From JAAYEV01 sp964508195 (GTDB lineage: Bacteria > Bacillota > Clostridia > Ch29): 16,851 nucleotides of DNA. The DNA is taken from the NCBI GenBank assembly GCA_964508195.1, contig CAZDSH010000035.1, forward strand, positions 1 through 16,851. The letters are read 5' to 3'. Shown piece by piece: positions 7,012 through 14,113 of this stretch; the first letter of the stretch is position 1, and each line of letters begins with the position of its first letter. The notes beneath the pieces are model-generated. The model did no database searches, was not told the origin of the DNA, and saw only the letters and a program-made list of their open reading frames with translations. Made by a program: the position numbers and the translations under genes.

Positions 7012-7977
7012 ATGAGCGTTAATCTATGGCAGCATCCAGAAAGTAGCCTGTTTAAGGGGAAGGACCTTTTGAGTTTATACAATTTAACGAGACCTGAAAT
7101 AGAGGAAATATTGAAAAAGAGTGAAACTATCAAAACTATGCATAACCTCGGTGCCGATTACAAACCCCTTAAGGGTAAGACTCTAGGTATGATATTTGAA
7201 AAGCCCTCGACCAGAACACGGGTATCCTTCGAAGTGGCTATGTGGCAGCTAGGGGGTTACGCACTATTTTTAAGCGGCAACGATATACAAATAGGCCGTG
7301 GCGAAATATTGCCGGACACAGCCAGGGTTCTAGCGCGATACGTCGATGGCATCATGATAAGGACCTTTAGCCACGAAGGTATAGAAACCTTAGCAAAATA
7401 TGCGGATATACCGATAATAAACGGTTTAACGGATTACGTTCACCCATGCCAGGTACTAGCGGATTTGTTTACTATTCAGGAGAAAAAGAAAAAACTTCGG
7501 GGTTTAAAACTTGCCTTTATCGGAGACGGCAAAAATAACATGGCGAATTCCCTCATCTTCGGCTGTTCGAAGATGGGCATAGATATTGCCATAGCCGCAC
7601 CGGAGGAGTTTTTCCCGGATAAAGAGGTTGTGAATAAGGCAAAGGTTGATGCCGAAGCCGAGGGCTCGGAAATAATCCTAACGGCGGATGTCCATGAAGC
7701 GGCAAAGGATGCCGATGTCCTTTATACCGATGTATGGACTAGTATGGGCCAGGAGGAGGAGACGGCCTACAGGAGGAAAGTGTTCGCCGGGTATCAGATA
7801 AATCAAGGTACAATCTCCGCTGCGGATAAAGATGTGATAATTATGCACTGCCTGCCCGCTCACAGGGGCGAAGAGATAACCGAAGAAGCCCTAGAGGGCC
7901 CCCATTCCGTGGTATTCGATGAGGCGGAAAACAGGCTACACGTGCAAAAGGCTATCCTTTCGCTGACGATGGGTTAA
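7012..7977 (+). CDS. argF: Ornithine carbamoyltransferase
   Basis: A 321-residue enzyme that makes citrulline from ornithine and carbamoyl phosphate. Carbamoyl-phosphate site STRTR (66-70) in FEKPSTRTRVSFEVA; HPCQ (144-147) followed by LADLFT; the ornithine loop DVWTSMGQE (240-248); and HCLPAHRGEE (279-288) with the catalytic-type Cys280. Length is normal for the family. The SD AAGAGG lies 10 nt before the ATG. No other arginine gene or carbamate kinase is adjacent, so the neighbourhood does not show whether it serves biosynthesis or catabolism; the ARG-box-like promoter leans towards regulated biosynthesis. No clear terminator follows: 7978-8054 holds nothing I recognise. Confidence 0.96.
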   Translation: MSVNLWQHPESSLFKGKDLLSLYNLTRPEIEEILKKSETIKTMHNLGADYKPLKGKTLGMIFEKPSTRTRVSFEVAMWQLGGYALFLSGNDIQIGRGEILPDTARVLARYVDGIMIRTFSHEGIETLAKYADIPIINGLTDYVHPCQVLADLFTIQEKKKKLRGLKLAFIGDGKNNMANSLIFGCSKMGIDIAIAAPEEFFPDKEVVNKAKVDAEAEGSEIILTADVHEAAKDADVLYTDVWTSMGQEEETAYRRKVFAGYQINQGTISAADKDVIIMHCLPAHRGEEITEEALEGPHSVVFDEAENRLHVQKAILSLTMG

Positions 7978-8054
7978 AGTATTTATCGTAATGGGAAACA
8001 GGAACAAAAGTGTATGAAACTGAGGTGCCGAAGAAAAAACAGGTAAAAGTTTTG

Positions 8055-8082
8055 TTGAAAATAGATAAAACTATGATATAAT
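8055..8082 (+). promoter_or_regulatory. Promoter of the thiamine-precursor operon
   Basis: TTGAAA (8055-8060), a 16-bp spacer and TATAAT (8077-8082) with an upstream TGA, giving an extended -10 (TGnTATAAT). It lies 17 bp before the TPP aptamer. Confidence 0.75.
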
Positions 8083-8099
8083 TTAATTAAATATAAATA

Positions 8100-8187
8100 T
8101 TACAGGGGAGCTGGGTTAAGCCGGCTGAGAGGGATAACATTCCGACCCTAGTACCTGATCTGGGTAATGCCAGCGTAGGAAGTACAT
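8100..8187 (+). ncRNA. TPP (THI-box) riboswitch
   Basis: It contains the conserved CAGGGGAGC start, GGCTGAGAGGG, GACCC, the ACCTGATCTGG thi-box core and GCGTAGGAAG at the 3' side. The aptamer segment GGTAATG (8163-8169) is complementary to CATTACC (8198-8204) in the terminator region, which offers an alternative pairing for the TPP-free state. It controls the thiamine-precursor transport operon that follows. Confidence 0.95.
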
Positions 8188-8192
8188 ATTTG

Positions 8193-8228
8193 CTGCCCAT
8201 TACCAGGCAAGGTGCGGGCAGTTTTTTT
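8193..8228 (+). terminator. Intrinsic terminator of the TPP riboswitch
   Basis: CTGCCC (8193-8198) pairs with GGGCAG (8216-8221), followed by seven T (8222-8228). Confidence 0.85.
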
Positions 8229-8239
8229 ATTCGCCGGCG

Positions 8240-8284
8240 GGTTGCCGGAAGGGGAATCAGTTACATTGCTTTAATACGGCAACC
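8240..8284 (+). repeat. Inverted repeat in the leader after the TPP terminator
   Basis: GGTTGCCG (8240-8247) and CGGCAACC (8277-8284) are perfect 8-bp inverted arms around a 29-nt spacer, between the riboswitch terminator and the first gene. It may form a second leader structure; function unknown. Confidence 0.5.
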
Positions 8285-8342
8285 TAAAAAGGGAATATAT
8301 AGATAACCTTAAAGCCTAACTCCGAAAGGGGAGGTGAATTTA

Positions 8343-8633
8343 ATGGCTGATGTTAACGTTAGTTTACAAGTGTTGCCGGTAGTGCCCGAGGAGCGTATAT
8401 ATCCCGTGGTGGATAAGGTTATAGAGATGATAAAGGAAAGCGGCGTTAAATACGAGGTAGGTCCTATGGAGACTACCATGGAGGGGGATTTAGACCGTTT
8501 ACTTGAAATAGTGAAAAGGGCCCAGGAGATATGCACCGAGCAACGTGCAAAAAGGGTAGTTTCCATAGTGAAGATTGATTACCGTAAGGAAGGCGTGACC
8601 ATGGATGAAAAGATCGGCGGGTACAGGAAATAA
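8343..8633 (+). CDS. Thiamine-binding-like protein, COG0011 (MTH1187/DUF77) family
   Basis: A 96-residue single-domain protein with a ferredoxin-like (YkoF/MTH1187-type) fold predicted from family resemblance. The signature region is VKYEVGPMETTMEGD (about 35-49), followed by a helix and VVSIVKIDYRK (about 72-82). Members bind thiamine or hydroxymethylpyrimidine-like ligands, and as a cytoplasmic protein it may hand on or sense the imported ligand. ATG at 8343 is chosen because GGGGAGGTG ends 7 nt upstream; the GTG at 8334 lies inside that SD. It is the first gene under TPP riboswitch control, and its end overlaps the permease start by 29 bp. Confidence 0.87.
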   Translation: MADVNVSLQVLPVVPEERIYPVVDKVIEMIKESGVKYEVGPMETTMEGDLDRLLEIVKRAQEICTEQRAKRVVSIVKIDYRKEGVTMDEKIGGYRK

Positions 8634-9459
8634 GCATGCCCGGGGGCCGCGGCAGGAGCCCGGTTTTTTGGTAACGAAACCGGCGATGCCCCGGCGCCCT
8701 AGAGGTGATTTCGGACCCCAGATAGCGGCGGCGTTTATTGTTATAGCATTATGGGAGATCGGCGTAAGACTTGGGAACGTGCCGGATTTTGTATTGCCCA
8801 CACCCTCGCGGGTAGTGGTATCCCTTATAAAGAGTGCCCCGCTTATATTGGAACACGCCAGGGTTACCCTTTATGAGGCGGCGGTGGGGTTTATCATTGC
8901 AGTTGTATTCTCCTTTGCCCTGGCTTTTATCATGGATAGCGTACCCTTTATAAAAAAATCCGTGTATCCGGTTTTGGTTGTAAGTCAGACGGTACCTATA
9001 ATAACCGTAGCTCCGCTTTTTGTCATCTGGTTCGGGTACGGGCTGCTGCCTAAGATAATCGTAGTCTCTCTAGTATGTTTCTTTCCGATGGTCGTCAGCT
9101 TTATGGGGGGCCTTGGCAGCGTAGATAAGGAGATGTATAACCTGCTTAAGAGTATGGATGCAAGCCCTATGCAAATATTCCGGCTGCTTAAACTGCCCGG
9201 CGCTTTACCTTCGCTGTTTTCAGGTATGAAAATATCCGCGGCCTATAGTATCACCGGCGCTGTTATCGGCGAATGGCTAGGCGCTAAAGCGGGTCTAGGT
9301 GAGTTTATGCGAAGGAGTATGCACTCCTTCGCAGTGGACAGAACCTTTGCGGCTATAATAGTAATAACGGTTTTAAGCCTCATAGTATTCGAACTTATAA
9401 AGCAGCTTGAGGCCAGGTTAATGCCCTGGACAAAGTACGTGGACAAGCAGGAAGAATAA
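8605..9459 (+). CDS. thiX: ABC transporter permease, ThiX-type (thiamine pyrimidine precursor import)
   Basis: A 284-residue inner-membrane permease of the BPD_transp_1 family. About six hydrophobic segments are visible (about 39-55, 85-108, 118-142, 146-165, 203-222 and 250-265). The EAA-like loop (about 180-225, KSMDASPMQIFRLLKLP onward, with a conserved Gly-rich turn) contacts the ATPase. The first 35 residues are basic and Pro/Arg-rich. Start ATG at 8605 has GGAAGG 11 nt upstream and overlaps the preceding gene by 29 bp. With the solute-binding and ATPase genes next to it under a TPP riboswitch, it is best read as ThiX of the ThiXYZ system for HMP or formylaminopyrimidine-type precursors. 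The substrate is inferred from context; the related SsuC/TauC permeases are excluded mainly by that context. Confidence 0.88.
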   Translation: MKRSAGTGNKHARGPRQEPGFLVTKPAMPRRPRGDFGPQIAAAFIVIALWEIGVRLGNVPDFVLPTPSRVVVSLIKSAPLILEHARVTLYEAAVGFIIAVVFSFALAFIMDSVPFIKKSVYPVLVVSQTVPIITVAPLFVIWFGYGLLPKIIVVSLVCFFPMVVSFMGGLGSVDKEMYNLLKSMDASPMQIFRLLKLPGALPSLFSGMKISAAYSITGAVIGEWLGAKAGLGEFMRRSMHSFAVDRTFAAIIVITVLSLIVFELIKQLEARLMPWTKYVDKQEE

Positions 9460-9479
9460 ATAATGTGGAGGGGAATATT

Positions 9480-10463
9480 TTGAAACGAAACAACGTTAAA
9501 AAGATTATTCTGGCAGTGTTAGCTATTGCGTTAATGTTCTCAATCCTTTCATGTAAAAAGGACGAAGATAAGATAACTCTATTATTAGAATGGGTTCCTA
9601 ATACGAACCATACGGGCCTTTATGCGGCCCAGGGGCTAGGTTATTTCGAAGATGAAGGGTTGGATGTAGAGATACTCCAAGGCAGCGAAGGCGGTGCCGC
9701 CCAGTTAGTGGCCGCGGGCCAAGCGCAGTTCGGCCTGAGCCATCAGGAGGAGATGACCTATGCCCGGGGGGAGGACGTACCGGTAGTGGCGATAGCCGCT
9801 GTAGTGCAGCATAATACTTCAGGTTTCGCATCCCCGGCGGAAAAGGGCATAAAAACCCCTAAGGATTTTGAGGGTAAAAAGTACGGTGGCTGGGGTTCGC
9901 CGAACGAGGAGGCCATACTTAGGGCCCTAATGGATAAGTACGACGCGGATTTCGATAAACTGGAAATGGTGTCCATAGGTGCTGCGGACTTTTTTACCAG
10001 TGTGACCAAGGATGTGGATTTTACCTGGATTTATTATGGTTGGGACGGTGTAGCCGCGGAATTAAGGGGCATTGATTTAAATTTTATAAACTTAAGGCAG
10101 GAGGAAAAGGCCCTTGATTTTTATACCCCGGTTATTATTACAACAGAGGATATAATAGATAAGGACCCGGAACTAATAGAGAAATTCCTAAGGGCCGTGA
10201 CTAAAGGGTACGAATACGCTATAGCTAACCCCGAAGAGGCGGCGGAATTTTTACTTGAAGCATCCCCGGAACTCGATCGGGAATTAGTATTAAAAAGTCA
10301 GGAATACCTTAGCAAGGAGTATCAATCCGATGCAAAGGCCTGGGGGCTAATGAAGCGAGAAGTTTGGGAGGATTATGCAAGATGGCTACACGAAAGGGGC
10401 CTTATTGAGAATATGATAGATGCTGATAGGATATTCACAAACGAATTTCTACCTGGAGAATAA
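9480..10463 (+). CDS. thiY: Solute-binding lipoprotein, ThiY/NMT1 (THI5-like) family
   Basis: A 327-residue substrate-binding component. The N-terminus is a basic stretch plus hydrophobic core ending FSILSC, a plausible lipobox, so the mature protein should be lipid-anchored outside the membrane. The mature domain opens with LLLEWVPNTNHTGLYAAQGLGYF, the typical ThiY/THI5 signature with the conserved His, and continues with a QLVAAGQAQFGLSHQEEM block and a GGWGSPNEEA ligand loop. The CCCFC motif of fungal THI5 synthases is absent, so this is a binding protein, not a pyrimidine synthase. I choose TTG at 9480 because GGAGGGG ends 6 nt upstream; the GTG at 9465 overlaps the SD. It follows the permease gene by 20 bp and ends 2 bp before the ATPase gene. 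Confidence 0.9.
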   Translation: MKRNNVKKIILAVLAIALMFSILSCKKDEDKITLLLEWVPNTNHTGLYAAQGLGYFEDEGLDVEILQGSEGGAAQLVAAGQAQFGLSHQEEMTYARGEDVPVVAIAAVVQHNTSGFASPAEKGIKTPKDFEGKKYGGWGSPNEEAILRALMDKYDADFDKLEMVSIGAADFFTSVTKDVDFTWIYYGWDGVAAELRGIDLNFINLRQEEKALDFYTPVIITTEDIIDKDPELIEKFLRAVTKGYEYAIANPEEAAEFLLEASPELDRELVLKSQEYLSKEYQSDAKAWGLMKREVWEDYARWLHERGLIENMIDADRIFTNEFLPGE

Positions 10464-10465
10464 TT

Positions 10466-11200
10466 ATGAAAAAGATCGAGGTTATTGGCATATCCAGTGA
10501 ATACGAAGGTTTAAAGGTGCTGGATGGGGTATCCCTTTATGCAAAGGAAAGGGAACTTGTATCTATCCTAGGCCCCAGTGGCTGCGGTAAAAGTACCCTT
10601 TTTAATATCATAGCGGGACTTCTAAAACCCGACGGAGGGGAAATAATAATAGAGGGCTTAGAACATACGGGTAAAGCCGGGCGGGTAGGGTATATGCACC
10701 AGAAGGATCTGCTGTTCCCTTGGAGAACTATTATGGCCAATGTATGCATTCCCCTTATAGTACGGGGCGAGGATATCGAAAAGGCCAGGGCGGGAATAGA
10801 TAAATATTTTAAGGTCTTTGGGTTAGAAGGTTTTCAAGATAGATACCCTTCACAGTTATCCGGGGGCATGAGGCAGCGGGCCGCATTGCTTAGGACCTAT
10901 ATGTTTAAAAGCGATATAATGTTACTGGATGAACCCTTCGGCGGGTTAGATGCCATAACTAGGAGGGATATGCAGGAATGGTTGCTTAGGGTGGTTAAAA
11001 GGCTAAACAGTACTATACTGTTCATTACCCATGACATAGATGAGGCCATATTCTTGTCCGATAGGATATATCTTTTTACCGAACGGCCGGCATCGGTAAG
11101 CCGGGAATTTGTAGTAAACATACCACGGCCCCGGGATAGTAAGACCTTTACTTCAGGGGAATTTAACCGCCTAAAGGAAGATATATTAGAATATCTATAG
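10466..11200 (+). CDS. thiZ: ABC transporter ATPase, ThiZ-type
   Basis: A 244-residue ATPase with Walker A GPSGCGKST (36-44), Q-loop Q79 in MHQKDLLFPWRT, signature LSGGMRQR (131-138), Walker B IMLLDEP (151-157), D-loop GGLD and H-loop His189 in FITHDIDEA. All catalytic residues are present. It belongs to the nitrate/sulfonate/taurine/thiamine-precursor subgroup by overall pattern. The gene starts 2 bp after the binding-protein stop; its SD (CTGGAGAA) is inside the end of that gene. Together with the upstream genes it forms a complete importer. Confidence 0.93.
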   Translation: MKKIEVIGISSEYEGLKVLDGVSLYAKERELVSILGPSGCGKSTLFNIIAGLLKPDGGEIIIEGLEHTGKAGRVGYMHQKDLLFPWRTIMANVCIPLIVRGEDIEKARAGIDKYFKVFGLEGFQDRYPSQLSGGMRQRAALLRTYMFKSDIMLLDEPFGGLDAITRRDMQEWLLRVVKRLNSTILFITHDIDEAIFLSDRIYLFTERPASVSREFVVNIPRPRDSKTFTSGEFNRLKEDILEYL

Positions 11201-11215
11201 GGGGGATGTGTTATT

Positions 11216-11893
11216 ATGGCTGTTTTTGATTCAATAGCAGGGGATTACGATAAATGGTATGCTGACAAACTAGGTAGGTTTGTCGACGAGACGGAAACCC
11301 GCCTTGCTCTAGGGCTCTTTTTACCGAAGAAACATCAAAGGGTGTTAGATGTAGGTTGCGGTACCGGCAATTTTAGCCTAAAACTTGCGCGGCTAGGTTG
11401 TAAAGTAACCGGTATAGACTTATCGAAGGAGATGCTAGCTCGGGCGAAGGAAAAGGCGGGCAAAGAGGCGTCGGAGATTGATTTCCGGCGTATGGATGTG
11501 TATGATCTACAATTCCCGGATAACCATTTCGATGGAGTGTTCTCCATGGCCGCCTTCGAATTTGTTAAGGAACCCCAAAGGGCTTATAATGAAATGCTTA
11601 GGGTTTTAAAACCCGGTGGTAGCATGCTCATAGGAACTATAAACCTTGATAGTAAATGGGGAGATCTGTATTTAAGCGAAGATGTTCAGAAGAACAGCGT
11701 ATTTAAATATGCAACCTTTATGACCATGGAGGAACTCAAGGGCCTTGATACGGAGAACCTTAAAGGATCAGGGGAATGCCTTTTTGTGCCCCCGGATGCT
11801 GCGGAAAAGGATATATCCTGGGAAGAGGAAAAAAGGCTTTCATCTACGGAAAGGGGGGGATTTATATGTGCGCTATGGGAAAAACCGATTTAA
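11216..11893 (+). CDS. Class I SAM-dependent methyltransferase (Methyltransf_11 type)
   Basis: A 225-residue Rossmann-fold methyltransferase. Motif I is VLDVGCGTGNF (43-53), the acidic ribose-binding residue is D68 in VTGIDLS, and LRVLKPGGSMLIG (about 134-146) is the usual post-II/III strand. The N-terminal FDSIAGDYDKWY resembles small-molecule methyltransferases of the UbiE/BioC-like group, but no substrate can be read from the sequence. It lies 15 bp downstream of thiZ with its own SD (AGGGGGGATG) and overlaps the YkoF-like gene by 28 bp, so it appears to be a true member of the TPP-controlled operon. A role in modifying or salvaging a methylated thiamine precursor is a guess from context. 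Confidence 0.88.
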   Translation: MAVFDSIAGDYDKWYADKLGRFVDETETRLALGLFLPKKHQRVLDVGCGTGNFSLKLARLGCKVTGIDLSKEMLARAKEKAGKEASEIDFRRMDVYDLQFPDNHFDGVFSMAAFEFVKEPQRAYNEMLRVLKPGGSMLIGTINLDSKWGDLYLSEDVQKNSVFKYATFMTMEELKGLDTENLKGSGECLFVPPDAAEKDISWEEEKRLSSTERGGFICALWEKPI

Positions 11894-12147
11894 TTTCATG
11901 CCAAATGAGTCTGTACCCCCTTTGCGTCGAGGACTGTATAACCCCTATAAAGGATGTGGTAAAGCTCATAGACGATAATAGACATATATCAAGTAAAGTA
12001 AATGATATGTCTACCGTAATCAAGGGTGAAAGGAAGGCGGTTATGCAGCTTATTGAAGACATACAAAGGCGTATGGAACAAAATGGCGTGCAGTACACCA
12101 TGGTACTTACATTGTCCAATATTTGCGGGTGTGAGGCTAGGGATTAA
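11866..12147 (+). CDS. YkoF-like single-domain HMP/thiamine-binding protein, Cys-rich
   Basis: A 93-residue protein resembling one half of Bacillus YkoF: CQMSLYPL (about 12-19), a helix, VNDMSTVIKGE (about 45-55), a helix, and TMVLTLSNICGC (about 78-89), in place of the YkoF SLYPM, TDxxSTVLRG and FSxGCPGD-like blocks. YkoF binds hydroxymethylpyrimidine/thiamine in the cytoplasm. It has six cysteines in 93 residues (2, 12, 20, 24, 87, 89). The start ATG at 11866 follows a GGGGGGGA SD by 5 nt and overlaps the methyltransferase stop by 28 bp. A longer reading from 11776 would have no SD and would lie inside the methyltransferase. It is the last gene of the TPP operon, followed by a hairpin. Confidence 0.8.
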   Translation: MCAMGKTDLISCQMSLYPLCVEDCITPIKDVVKLIDDNRHISSKVNDMSTVIKGERKAVMQLIEDIQRRMEQNGVQYTMVLTLSNICGCEARD

Positions 12148-12160
12148 TATTTAAAGGGTT

Positions 12161-12194
12161 ATGGCGCAGGGGGTTGTTTTGGCCCCCGCGCCAT
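12161..12194. terminator. GC-rich bidirectional terminator-like hairpin
   Basis: ATGGCGC (12161-12167) plus GGGGG (12169-12173) pair with CCCCC (12183-12187) plus GCGCCAT (12188-12194), with one bulged A and a 9-nt loop. It lies between the rightward thiamine-precursor operon (stop 12147) and the leftward small ORF (stop 12199). T tracts are short on both sides (AAATTTAT on the right). Confidence 0.75.
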
Positions 12195-12198
12195 AAAT

Positions 12199-12363
12199 TT
12201 ATCGTGGTTTTTTGTCCCGCTTTCGCGAATCCGGGGGGTGTTTAACAGAGATTGCGTCAGTATTAGGTAGCTTAACGTTTAGATTATCCCCCTCATCCGA
12301 TGCGAAAGCAACTAGTCCCTTGCTCTTGTTCCTGTTTTTATCCTTTGATTTAGGTTTCGCCAT
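12199..12363 (-). CDS. Small basic hypothetical protein (54 residues)
   Basis: A short minus-strand frame starting ATG at 12363. The product is very hydrophilic: a Lys/Arg/Asn-rich N-terminus (MAKPKSKDKNRNKSKG), a middle segment LVAFASDEGDNLNVKLPN, and a basic Pro/Arg/Lys tail ending KRDKKPR. AGAGGTG lies 9 nt before the ATG, and the frame stops 5 bp before the hairpin at 12161-12194. It lies 122 bp downstream of murC in the same direction, so it could share that transcript. No cysteine, no membrane segment and no family I recognise. The charge pattern suggests nucleic-acid binding or a disordered protein, but this is speculation. Frame, SD and terminator position support a real gene; conservation is untested. 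Confidence 0.5.
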   Translation of the reverse strand: MAKPKSKDKNRNKSKGLVAFASDEGDNLNVKLPNTDAISVKHPPDSRKRDKKPR

Positions 12364-12485
12364 TTCCCTTGACACCTCTTTTGAAGTAAATATTAGCGTA
12401 TCTACTTTAATGGGATCCTATCTATGCTTAGGTTTTGCGAAACCTTTAAATATTATTCCCCTATTGTAGAGGGTACTTTATTATA
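12364..12485 (-). other. Gap between murC and the small ORF
   Basis: AT-rich spacer with one perfect hairpin, AGGTTT (12430-12435) and AAACCT (12440-12445) around TGCG. There is no T tract after it on the minus strand, so it is not called a terminator for murC. Confidence 0.4.
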
Positions 12486-13880
12486 TTATTCTTGCCGGAG
12501 GTTCTCACTAAGCAACATTTCACCTATTCTGTGCACATCCCCCGCCCCTAACGTTAACACTATATCCCTATGCTGTAGATTTTCGGATAAATAGCGGACT
12601 GCATCCACGAAGCTTGGCATATAAACCGCTTTTTGCCCATGGTCGTTAATCGCTTCTACTAGGTGCGTAGCATGAACCTCATCGTTATTCTGTTCCCTGG
12701 CAGCATATATATCCGTTATTATGACTTTATCGGACTTTGCAAAACTCTTGGCAAAATCCCTGAGCAGGATTTTCGTCCTTGTATAGGTATGGGGTTGGAA
12801 TATGCTCCAAATTCTATTATGGGGAAAATTTTGTGCTGCATTAAGGGTGGCCCGGATCTCCGCAGGGTGATGCGCATAATCATCCACCACCGTGCAGCCT
12901 CTAAAGGTTCCCTTTATCTCAAATCGACGATGGGTGCCGGTAAAGGTCCCCAACGTGGATTTTACAGTATCAATATCTATATGCAATATACAACTGACGG
13001 CGATAGCTGCCAATGAATTCAATACGTTATGTTCTCCGGGTATGGCCAGATGTATACTATCTACAAAGCTACCGTTGTTATAAAGCTCGAAGGTTGCGCA
13101 ACCTTTTTCGTCGAAGGTTATATTCCTCCCCTGAATTTTAGCACCCCTATCGAGACCATAGGTAATGACTTTACAGGGAACGTCGGCTATAATGTCCATA
13201 ACTGCTTTATCATTATGGTACGCGACTACCCAACCGTGTTTCGGTACAAGGTTTGCGAATCCTTTGAAGGCGGATTTTATGTGTTCCAAATCCCTAAAAA
13301 AATCTAGATGATCTTCATCGATGTTCAATATTACCGCAATATAGGGATAAAACTTTAAGAAGTTTTCTCTATACTCGCAGGCCTCGGTTATCAAGTATGG
13401 GCCTTTACCGGTTTTAACGTTGCCGCCGATACCGTCTAATTCTCCCCCTATAAGCAACGTGGGATCGAAACCGGCCCTTTCCACTATAAGGGATATCATT
13501 GAGGTGGTTGTAGTCTTGCCATGCACCCCCGCTATTGCTACATTGTACCTGTATTCCTTCATAATGAAACCGAGCATTGTAGCTCTATCGACGGTTTCAA
13601 TACCCTTTTCCCTGGCGGTTGTAAGCTCAATATTATCTTGGCTCACCGCTGAGGTATAAACTACAAGATCGGGGCTATTTATATGTTTGGGGCTGTGCCC
13701 TTTATAAATAGTCGCTCCCCTAGCCCTTAGTTTTTCGGTAATGGTCGATGGGGTTTTATCCGAACCGGTGACCCTGTGGCCTTTGCTCAGAAGAATATGT
13801 GCAATGCCGCTCATACTTATTCCGCCTATACCAATAAAATGTATATGTAACTTTGAACCCTTGTTTAAGTCCGGAATCAT
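12486..13880 (-). CDS. murC: UDP-N-acetylmuramate-L-alanine ligase
   Basis: A 464-residue Mur ligase that adds L-alanine to UDP-MurNAc using ATP in the cytoplasm, the first peptide step of peptidoglycan synthesis. The N-terminal Rossmann domain carries HFIGIGGISMSGIA (14-27). The ATP P-loop is GVHGKTTTT (118-126). The middle domain shows ILNIDEDHLDFF, and the C-terminal domain begins near GTHRRFEIKG with DDYAHHPAEI, both diagnostic of MurC. Length is normal (about 440-490). Its SD (AAAGGAGAGG) lies 6 nt before the ATG. It is transcribed away from purR from a likely promoter around 14026-14031, leaving a leader of about 140 nt in which I see no known riboswitch. Confidence 0.96.
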   Translation of the reverse strand: MIPDLNKGSKLHIHFIGIGGISMSGIAHILLSKGHRVTGSDKTPSTITEKLRARGATIYKGHSPKHINSPDLVVYTSAVSQDNIELTTAREKGIETVDRATMLGFIMKEYRYNVAIAGVHGKTTTTSMISLIVERAGFDPTLLIGGELDGIGGNVKTGKGPYLITEACEYRENFLKFYPYIAVILNIDEDHLDFFRDLEHIKSAFKGFANLVPKHGWVVAYHNDKAVMDIIADVPCKVITYGLDRGAKIQGRNITFDEKGCATFELYNNGSFVDSIHLAIPGEHNVLNSLAAIAVSCILHIDIDTVKSTLGTFTGTHRRFEIKGTFRGCTVVDDYAHHPAEIRATLNAAQNFPHNRIWSIFQPHTYTRTKILLRDFAKSFAKSDKVIITDIYAAREQNNDEVHATHLVEAINDHGQKAVYMPSFVDAVRYLSENLQHRDIVLTLGAGDVHRIGEMLLSENLRQE

Positions 13881-14025
13881 AAAAAACCTCTCCTTTATTT
13901 CGCGATCGCTCTACTATTGCTTAAAAATATCCTTTAGCTATTTATACTTTTGATCCTATTCGGCGGGTTTATAACCGCTTATAATATATTATTACCTGTT
14001 GCGGTGGGATTTTACATTTTTATAA

Positions 14026-14031
14026 ATTATA
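14026..14031 (-). promoter_or_regulatory. Extended -10 of the probable murC promoter
   Basis: On the minus strand TGGTATAAT gives a perfect -10 with an extended TGn. The best -35 is CGGACA 18 bp further upstream (14055-14050), a 4/6 match. The candidate PurR operator starts a few bp beyond it. Confidence 0.6.
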
Positions 14032-14058
14032 CCACAACATTTAGTTGAATGTCCGCAA

Positions 14059-14102
14059 AAAAGCGAATAAGATTATATATAAGTACAAGAACATTCGCAT
14101 GG
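14059..14102 (+). promoter_or_regulatory. Candidate PurR operator: two inverted PurBoxes
   Basis: Box 1 (14059-14072) contains GCGAAT at 14063-14068; box 2, on the other strand (14102-14089), contains GCGAAT at 14098-14093. Aligned to the B. subtilis PurBox (AWWWCCGAACAWTW) on the central CGAA, the two 14-mers are separated by 16 bp, one of the two spacings known for B. subtilis PurR targets. The site lies just upstream of purR, so autoregulation is likely; it also sits beside the divergent murC promoter. Confidence 0.65.
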
Positions 14103-14113
14103 AGGGGTAAGTT

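Noticed and set aside
9465..9480. GTG start for ThiY at 9465
   Set aside because: It overlaps the SD of the TTG at 9480, which gives a proper lipoprotein signal peptide start.
11776..12147. Longer 123-residue version of the YkoF-like protein
   Set aside because: The ATG at 11776 lies deep in the methyltransferase without an SD; the strong GGGGGGGA points to the ATG at 11866.
12430..12445. Hairpin AGGTTT-TGCG-AAACCT as murC terminator
   Set aside because: Only 6 bp and no T tract on the minus strand after it.
12212..12469. 85-residue plus-strand frame with a hydrophobic stretch
   Set aside because: No SD, begins just after a terminator-like hairpin with no promoter seen, and lies antisense to the better-supported 54-residue minus-strand frame.
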